From the NCBI GenBank assembly GCA_021813025.1, contig JAKAME010000031.1, positions 1 through 16,433 on the forward strand: DNA of 16,433 nt. The letters are read 5' to 3'. This document shows, in pieces, positions 12,239 through 16,433 of this stretch. The notes below the pieces were generated by a model. That model ran no database searches. It was not told where the DNA came from and saw only the letters and a list, made by a program, of their open reading frames with translations. How positions within the stretch are numbered: the stretch's first letter is position 1; the number at the start of each line of letters is the position of its first letter. This DNA is from Microcaldota archaeon. GTDB taxonomy: Archaea; Micrarchaeota; Micrarchaeia; Anstonellales; Anstonellaceae. The translations under genes were made by a program, and so were the position numbers.

Positions 12239-12604
12239 TCACCAGCTGCTCGATTCCAGCAGAACTGCCAGTTCGTCCAGTGGCATGGCCACCAGTTCCT
12301 CGTCAGTTATGAGAGCGCTGTCGTCTTTCGTTTCGGCCATCACATTACCGAAGCGGTCGTGGGAGAGGGACCAGCGTTTCCCTCTGCTTTCAAATTCCGC
12401 GCTTGGAGGTTCCAACCTTCCCACCATCCCTCTTCTGGCCTTGAATATCTCGCCCAATGCCATGAACTTCTCATACAGCGTCGGCTTGGTGATATGGATT
12501 GGCTCGTTCATGGCAATCTCGCTGATGCGCCGAAGTTCGGCCATCAGTTCGTCATCCGGCTTGTCCTTCCAGTTCATTTTGTACAGCTCCCGGATTAATT
12601 CCAT
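12239..12604 (-). CDS. Unrecognised small acidic protein
   Basis: A 121-aa soluble protein without recognisable motifs. The N-terminal 60 residues are helical and charged (WKDKPDDELMAELRRISEIA), the middle is basic (KARRGMVGRL) and the C-terminus is strongly acidic (KDDSALITDEELVAMPLDELAVLLE). It converges on the caspase-like gene with 11 bases between stops and diverges from the restriction-methylation gene. The start is uncertain: ATG 12604 fits a weak TATA (GAATAAC region, 12623-12632) as a leaderless message, but ATG 12610 and GTG 12619 are open in frame. The small size and position between two defence-type genes would fit a regulator or antidote, with no direct evidence. Confidence 0.6.
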   Translation of the reverse strand: MELIRELYKMNWKDKPDDELMAELRRISEIAMNEPIHITKPTLYEKFMALGEIFKARRGMVGRLEPPSAEFESRGKRWSLSHDRFGNVMAETKDDSALITDEELVAMPLDELAVLLESSSW

Positions 12605-12660
12605 TCCCATCCAAACCACCGGGGTTATTCAGGCGCGGATGGTTAGATGGCTTTGGAGGG

Positions 12661-12716
12661 GGCGGCATTCCGGTGGATGCCCCTTGCGCCGGCAAACCGG
12701 CGGGCGGAACGCCGCC
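12661..12716. repeat. Nested inverted repeat upstream of the RM gene
   Basis: An outer stem, GGCGGCATTCC (12661-12671) with GGAACGCCGCC (12706-12716), has 10 of 11 pairs. It encloses a perfect 6-bp stem CGCCGG/CCGGCG (12687-12692/12697-12702) closing a CAAA loop. The element lies in the 177-base divergent intergenic region, ten bases before the TATA of the restriction-methylation gene. It could be an operator, a structured RNA or a relic of an integrated element. Confidence 0.55.
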
Positions 12717-12726
12717 TCGCCAACGC

Positions 12727-12736
12727 TTATTAAATT
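12727..12736 (+). promoter_or_regulatory. Box A promoter of the Type IIG gene
   Basis: TTATTAAATT lies 46-55 bases before the ATG at 12782, giving a leader of about 20 bases with GAGGCG (12769-12774) as Shine-Dalgarno at seven bases. Confidence 0.55.
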
Positions 12737-12781
12737 GCAGCCGAGAGTTTCTTCCCATATCGTCTTTCGAGGCGTTCTCTG

Positions 12782-15508
12782 ATGGATGCGACGGAACTGG
12801 AAAAGGCCAAGGAAGCGGCCAGAGCGGAACTCAAATCCCTTGTAGAGAAGTGCGAGCGCATCCATGCCGGCAGCGAGATTAGCAAATACAACGAGGACCG
12901 CACCCGCACAGAACTGATTGATTTGCTCTTCAAGTCCCTGGGCTGGGACGTCTACAACACCCATACCGACGACGAGGTGGTGCGCCAGGAGTCTGTCAAA
13001 AGCCGCGGCTCCACCAAAAAGGTGGACTACGCCTTCAAGTCTGGCGGCGTGACCAAGTTCTTCGTGGAGGCCAAGGGCCTGCGCGAGGATTTGGAGGACG
13101 ACAAATTCGCCAGACAGGCCATAGAATACGGCTTCAACCGCTCCATCCGCTACGCCGTGCTGACCAACTTCGCCAAGCTCAAGGTGTTCAACTGCGAATG
13201 GAGCGAGCCCAACATCGTGCGCAACCTCGTATTCGAGCTGAATTTCAAGCAGTTCCTCTCCTCCGGGGATTTCGACAAGCTCTGGCTGCTTTCCAAGGAA
13301 TCGTTCAAGACGAATGCACTGGACGAATACGCCAGAAGCATCGGCAAGCGCACGCCATCAAAGGAAGTAGCTGACCTGCTGCTTGAGCAGATGGGCATCT
13401 GGCGGCAGAAATTGTCATCTGATTTGAGCAAACGCTACGGGGCAAAATATCTTGATTATGACATAGACGAAGCCGTCCAGCGGCTTCTCAACCGCCTGAT
13501 TTTCATGCGCCACTGCGAGGACCGCGGCATCGAGGAGGAGAGCCTGTTGGCCTACCTCCGCCAGTACGAGCAGACCGGCAGGGGGCTGTGGGCCAAGGTC
13601 CACCGGCTTTTCTCGGACTACGACGGGTGGTATGACAGCTCGCTCTTCCGCGCCCCGGCCCTCATCGACCAGATGGAGCTGGACGACAAGCTGGTGGCTG
13701 ACGTCATCCGCAGCCTGTATTACACTCCGGACGGCAATAGGCGCTACAATTTCGCCCTGATTCCGGCCGACATCTTGGGCAATATGTATGAGCAGTATCT
13801 TTCTCACTTATTGCGAAAAACGCCGGTGCGCGCCAAACTGGAGGAGAAACACGCGCACCGCAAAGAGCAGGGCATCTACTACACGCCGACGTATATCGTG
13901 GATTACATCGTGAAGAACACCTTGGGAGAGATGCTAAAAGGGATGAAACCTGCAGATGCGGCTAAGATTAGGGTGCTGGACCCGGCCTGCGGCTCAGGCT
14001 CGTTCTTGCTCAAGGTGTTTGACCATCTGGAGGCTTATCACCGCAAGAACAGCACTGACCATGCCCAGTCGCAGCTTGACGCTACGGCAACCAACGGGCG
14101 CCTGACCATGCAGGGCAGGATATTGCGCGACAACATATTTGCGGTTGATTTGGACCCCAAGGCGGTTGAATTTGCGCAGCTGAATTTGATGCTCAAGGCG
14201 GCTGAAACACGGGCCAAGCTGCCCATGCTGGACGCGAACATCCAGAATGGGAACTCATTAATTGATGACGCTTCTGTTGCAGGGGACAAGGCGTTCAAGT
14301 GGAATGAGAGATTTGCTTCTGTTATGAAAGAGGACGGATTTGACGTGGTGGTGGGAAATCCACCGTATATCCGACCCCACAACCTACCGGAAAAGGATAA
14401 AGAATACCTATGGAAAAATACTGAAACATTCAGAGCAAAATCCGATTTGTACAATTGTTTTATGGAAAAAGGTATCAAACTACTTCGACCTGGAGGGTTG
14501 ATTGGGTTTATTGTCCCTCACTCTTGGACGTCTCTTGAGAGTTTTACGCTAATTCGAAAATTCGCCTTAGACAATTGCAGGATTGTTAAATTGGTTCAGT
14601 TACCTAAACGCGTTTTTCAGGATGCGACCATTGAAACATGCGTATTCATCTTCCAGAAAGAACCTGACCCGCGCGTTCGGTCGAACTCAGATATTTTTGT
14701 TGAACGATTAGATGACCAGAGAAAAATCATTCCGGTGAAGAAGATAAAACAGAGTAAAATAGAAAGCAACTATCTATATAATTTTGAGTTATACTCTGAT
14801 GCGTCTGGTGGCATATTAGTATCTAAATTAAATGCTCTACCAAAATTGGCAGACATTATTGAATTCTATTATGGGTTGAAGACTGGAGATGATGAGAAGT
14901 TTATCTCCACCGACTTGAAGGACAAAAATTCAAAGAAACTTGTGCGGAGTGCCGACATCTCAAGATATTGGATAAAATATTCGGGAGAATATGTCTGGTA
15001 CCGACCAGAATTAATGATTAAAAATAAAGCTACTGCGCGCCCCGGTTCAAGCGAACGTTTTGAGAAACCTAAGTTAGTCATTGGTCGCATGGGCAAATCT
15101 CTTTTTGGTGCATACGACGAAGACGGATACTATGTTAAAGACGGAATGCTCCTCCTTCCGAAGAACGATTCGGCTCAAATAAAATATCTTCTCGCTTTAC
15201 TCAATTCCAAGCTACTCAATTACTACTATCAGAATTATTTCATTACCATTGATGTGCTAAAGAATGCTATTCTCCAATTACCTATCGTGCCACTAACAGA
15301 AATGCAGAAACAAGTGCTTTCAAAATACGTGGATAAAATGTGTGAGTATCAGAAGAAACTATCTGTTTTCGGCGACAAGCAGTCCTTAGAGCGCCAGCGC
15401 CTTGAAAAAGAAATCCAGGAAACCGACAAGAAAATCGATGAGATGGTTTATGACCTCTATGGGCTGACACCGGAGGAGAGAAAGATTGTAGATGTGGCCG
15501 TTAAATAG
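12782..15508 (+). CDS. Type IIG-like restriction-modification enzyme (nuclease + N6-adenine methylase + specificity domain)
   Basis: A 908-aa single-chain enzyme. Residues about 30-140 form a PD-(D/E)xK nuclease domain of the HsdR N-terminal type: VDYAF with Asp82 and FVEAKGL with Glu96 and Lys98. A helical linker follows (about 170-350), then a gamma-class methylase: motif X GIYYTPTYIVDYIV (364-377), SAM motif I VLDPACGSGSFLLK (398-411), VDLDPKAVEFAQLNL (455-469) and catalytic NPPYI (526-530). Residues about 535-860 are the target-recognition region, and 860-900 a charged helical tail (LEKEIQETDKKIDEMVYDLYGL). The gene starts at ATG 12782 with Shine-Dalgarno GAGGCG. From about 14390 to 15360 base composition and codon use become AT-rich, then return toward normal, suggesting a swapped specificity domain. 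Size and an N-terminal nuclease argue against BREX PglX. Confidence 0.88.
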   Translation: MDATELEKAKEAARAELKSLVEKCERIHAGSEISKYNEDRTRTELIDLLFKSLGWDVYNTHTDDEVVRQESVKSRGSTKKVDYAFKSGGVTKFFVEAKGLREDLEDDKFARQAIEYGFNRSIRYAVLTNFAKLKVFNCEWSEPNIVRNLVFELNFKQFLSSGDFDKLWLLSKESFKTNALDEYARSIGKRTPSKEVADLLLEQMGIWRQKLSSDLSKRYGAKYLDYDIDEAVQRLLNRLIFMRHCEDRGIEEESLLAYLRQYEQTGRGLWAKVHRLFSDYDGWYDSSLFRAPALIDQMELDDKLVADVIRSLYYTPDGNRRYNFALIPADILGNMYEQYLSHLLRKTPVRAKLEEKHAHRKEQGIYYTPTYIVDYIVKNTLGEMLKGMKPADAAKIRVLDPACGSGSFLLKVFDHLEAYHRKNSTDHAQSQLDATATNGRLTMQGRILRDNIFAVDLDPKAVEFAQLNLMLKAAETRAKLPMLDANIQNGNSLIDDASVAGDKAFKWNERFASVMKEDGFDVVVGNPPYIRPHNLPEKDKEYLWKNTETFRAKSDLYNCFMEKGIKLLRPGGLIGFIVPHSWTSLESFTLIRKFALDNCRIVKLVQLPKRVFQDATIETCVFIFQKEPDPRVRSNSDIFVERLDDQRKIIPVKKIKQSKIESNYLYNFELYSDASGGILVSKLNALPKLADIIEFYYGLKTGDDEKFISTDLKDKNSKKLVRSADISRYWIKYSGEYVWYRPELMIKNKATARPGSSERFEKPKLVIGRMGKSLFGAYDEDGYYVKDGMLLLPKNDSAQIKYLLALLNSKLLNYYYQNYFITIDVLKNAILQLPIVPLTEMQKQVLSKYVDKMCEYQKKLSVFGDKQSLERQRLEKEIQETDKKIDEMVYDLYGLTPEERKIVDVAVK

Positions 15509-15513
15509 TATTT

Positions 15514-16137
15514 TCAAGAAAATGTATACCTACAGTTCGGGCAAGTCTTCTCAAAATGATTGCTTTGACCTCCGAATACATATGGGACTAGGGTTCCACA
15601 CTTTGGGCAAAAATCGTTACCTACAGTCATTCCTGCATTGAATCTGATTCCGGTTACGTCTTCAACATTTTTTGCCTGAACCTTCACCTTAACATTTGAG
15701 AATGAAGTCGGATGAGCGATGTCCATGCCTATCGCTTTTTTCGCATCTTCGACTTCCAAGCTAAAATCTACGTCTTTGAGAATAAATGGTCGGATATCTC
15801 CATTCTGGAGTTTCTTCGCGACGGACTGCTCGTGGCTCTCCTTCATTTTCTTCAAGTAGTCTATAGTAAAAATATCTTGGGTATCGTCAATGACCTTGTG
15901 ATGATTTCTGCACATCAAAATCGCGTTTTCGTATGTTTCCCTATTTGGAAAATTTTCGAGATAGCGAGCAGCATCGGACTTCTCACCACTTATATGACAC
16001 TCTTCACCAATGTTTGAATCAATTTCGCCAGCATCAGTGAATAATTTTCTACTGCAAATTTCTCCAGCGTATTGGTAAGAGCAGAGGCCAGCAGCATTCG
16101 CCCATAATTTTTTCCTGTCGAATACACTCAAGTCCAT
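15514..16137 (-). CDS. HNH endonuclease with C-terminal zinc ribbon
   Basis: A 207-aa protein. The HNH core lies at about 10-103: Cys19 and Cys28 (C-x8-C), IGEECHISGE with His48 (43-52), YENAILMCRNHHKVIDD with Asn71, Cys76, His79 and His80 (69-85), and the trailing YLKKMKESHE helix usual in this HNH group. Residues about 115-170 form a beta-rich linker, and 177-202 a C-terminal zinc ribbon (CPKCGTLVPY, CPNCRY). HNH enzymes are metal-dependent DNA nucleases common in restriction and mobile elements. The start at 16137 has AAGGG before it and lies 10 bases after the GINS-like stop. It converges on the RM gene with five bases between stops. Composition is about 33% GC in a sampled line, unlike the GINS-like gene (about 60%), indicating recent acquisition. 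Confidence 0.88.
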   Translation of the reverse strand: MDLSVFDRKKLWANAAGLCSYQYAGEICSRKLFTDAGEIDSNIGEECHISGEKSDAARYLENFPNRETYENAILMCRNHHKVIDDTQDIFTIDYLKKMKESHEQSVAKKLQNGDIRPFILKDVDFSLEVEDAKKAIGMDIAHPTSFSNVKVKVQAKNVEDVTGIRFNAGMTVGNDFCPKCGTLVPYVFGGQSNHFEKTCPNCRYTFS

Positions 16138-16147
16138 ATCGACCCTT

Positions 16148-16433
16148 CTAATCGCTCTCCATCCCCAGCTTCAGCCTAATCAGATGCCGCGCCTCAGGCT
16201 CAGGAAGCATCACCCGCTCGCCCTTTTTGAACGGCCCGATTTTCTGCCCCTGCGGGCTTTCGTATTGGGGGATGTTGTCCTCCATGTAAACCTTGAGGAT
16301 TTTCACAGCCTGCGTGACGTAAATCACGTTCTCCCCATTCGGCCCTATCTCGCAGGCCATGTTGCCCGAAATAAGCGCAGCAGCCTCGCTTTCCGGCAGC
16401 TCCGCCTCCTGCTTGGCCGAGAACGGCCCGTAA
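16148..16433 (-). CDS. GINS-like replication factor, C-terminal part (truncated by window edge)
   Basis: The frame stays open to the window edge, so this is the 3' end of a longer gene; the ATG at 16360 is internal. About 94 codons are present. The visible sequence has the pattern of the archaeal GINS B domain, G-P-F, then L-P-E, then a hydrophobic A-x-x-L-I: first YGPFSAKQEAELPESEAAAL, then, after a strand-rich stretch (VIYVTQAVKILKVYMEDNIP), a second copy IGPFKKGERVMLPEPEARHL ending LKLGMESD. GINS (Gins51/Gins23) joins MCM and the Cdc45/RecJ-type protein in the archaeal replicative helicase. One B domain is normal; two motifs in tandem is unusual. The family call rests on this motif alone, because the N-terminal part is outside. 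The HNH gene follows 10 bases after its stop. Confidence 0.55.
   Translation of the reverse strand, partial: YGPFSAKQEAELPESEAAALISGNMACEIGPNGENVIYVTQAVKILKVYMEDNIPQYESPQGQKIGPFKKGERVMLPEPEARHLIRLKLGMESD

Noticed and set aside
12782..15508. BREX PglX or Type I HsdM identity for the methylase
   Set aside because: The gene has its own N-terminal PD-(D/E)xK nuclease domain and no accompanying BREX or HsdR/HsdS genes in the window; a single-chain Type IIG enzyme fits better.
1..16433. CRISPR arrays, insertion sequences, rRNA genes
   Set aside because: No regularly spaced repeats, transposase motifs or rRNA sequence were seen on either strand.

Overview
The window looks like an archaeal chromosome segment from a GC-rich lineage with compact genes. 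The archaeal signs are CarS (CDP-archaeol synthase), ribosomal proteins aL44e and aS27e, aIF2-alpha, Nop10, two PAC2-family proteasome-assembly homologues, a tRNA-Leu whose intron forms a bulge-helix-bulge, TATA/box A promoters and short or absent 5' leaders. A small-genome DPANN-like archaeon (for example Micrarchaeota-like) is my guess; the lineage is not proven by the sequence.

Layout. 1-2050: a truncated RNase HII gene on the minus strand, a small secreted two-helix membrane protein resembling VirB2/TrbC pilins, a PAC2 protein ending in Met-Tyr-Gly, and intron-containing tRNA-Leu(UAA). 2052-4869, minus strand: an apparent operon of sppA, a membrane-anchored Cys-rich protein, a TrmI-like tRNA m1A methyltransferase and an RBBP9/YdeN-like hydrolase. 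4853-8615, plus strand: carS, a VIT1/CCC1-type metal transporter, an M17 leucyl aminopeptidase and a second PAC2 paralogue. 8628-10087, minus strand: the classic archaeal cassette aL44e, aS27e, aIF2-alpha, Nop10. Nop10 is only 51 codons and easily missed.

10225-16137 is accessory in character. It holds a HETSH zincin-like protein and, divergent from it, a tight three-gene operon of two tiny unrecognised proteins and a caspase-like (clan CD) protein with a His68/Cys101 dyad. Next come an unrecognised small protein, a 908-aa Type IIG-like restriction-methylation enzyme and an HNH endonuclease with a C-terminal zinc ribbon. The target-recognition part of the RM gene and the whole HNH gene are strikingly AT-rich (about 33% GC in lines I counted by hand, against 55-60% around them), which points to recent domain swapping and gene insertion. 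The window ends in the 3' end of a replication-factor (GINS-like) gene with two B-domain-like motifs in tandem.

The core genes serve translation, tRNA maturation, lipid synthesis, membrane proteolysis and peptide or proteasome turnover. The right half looks like a small defence or conflict neighbourhood. Its caspase-like operon is the best candidate for an undescribed system.
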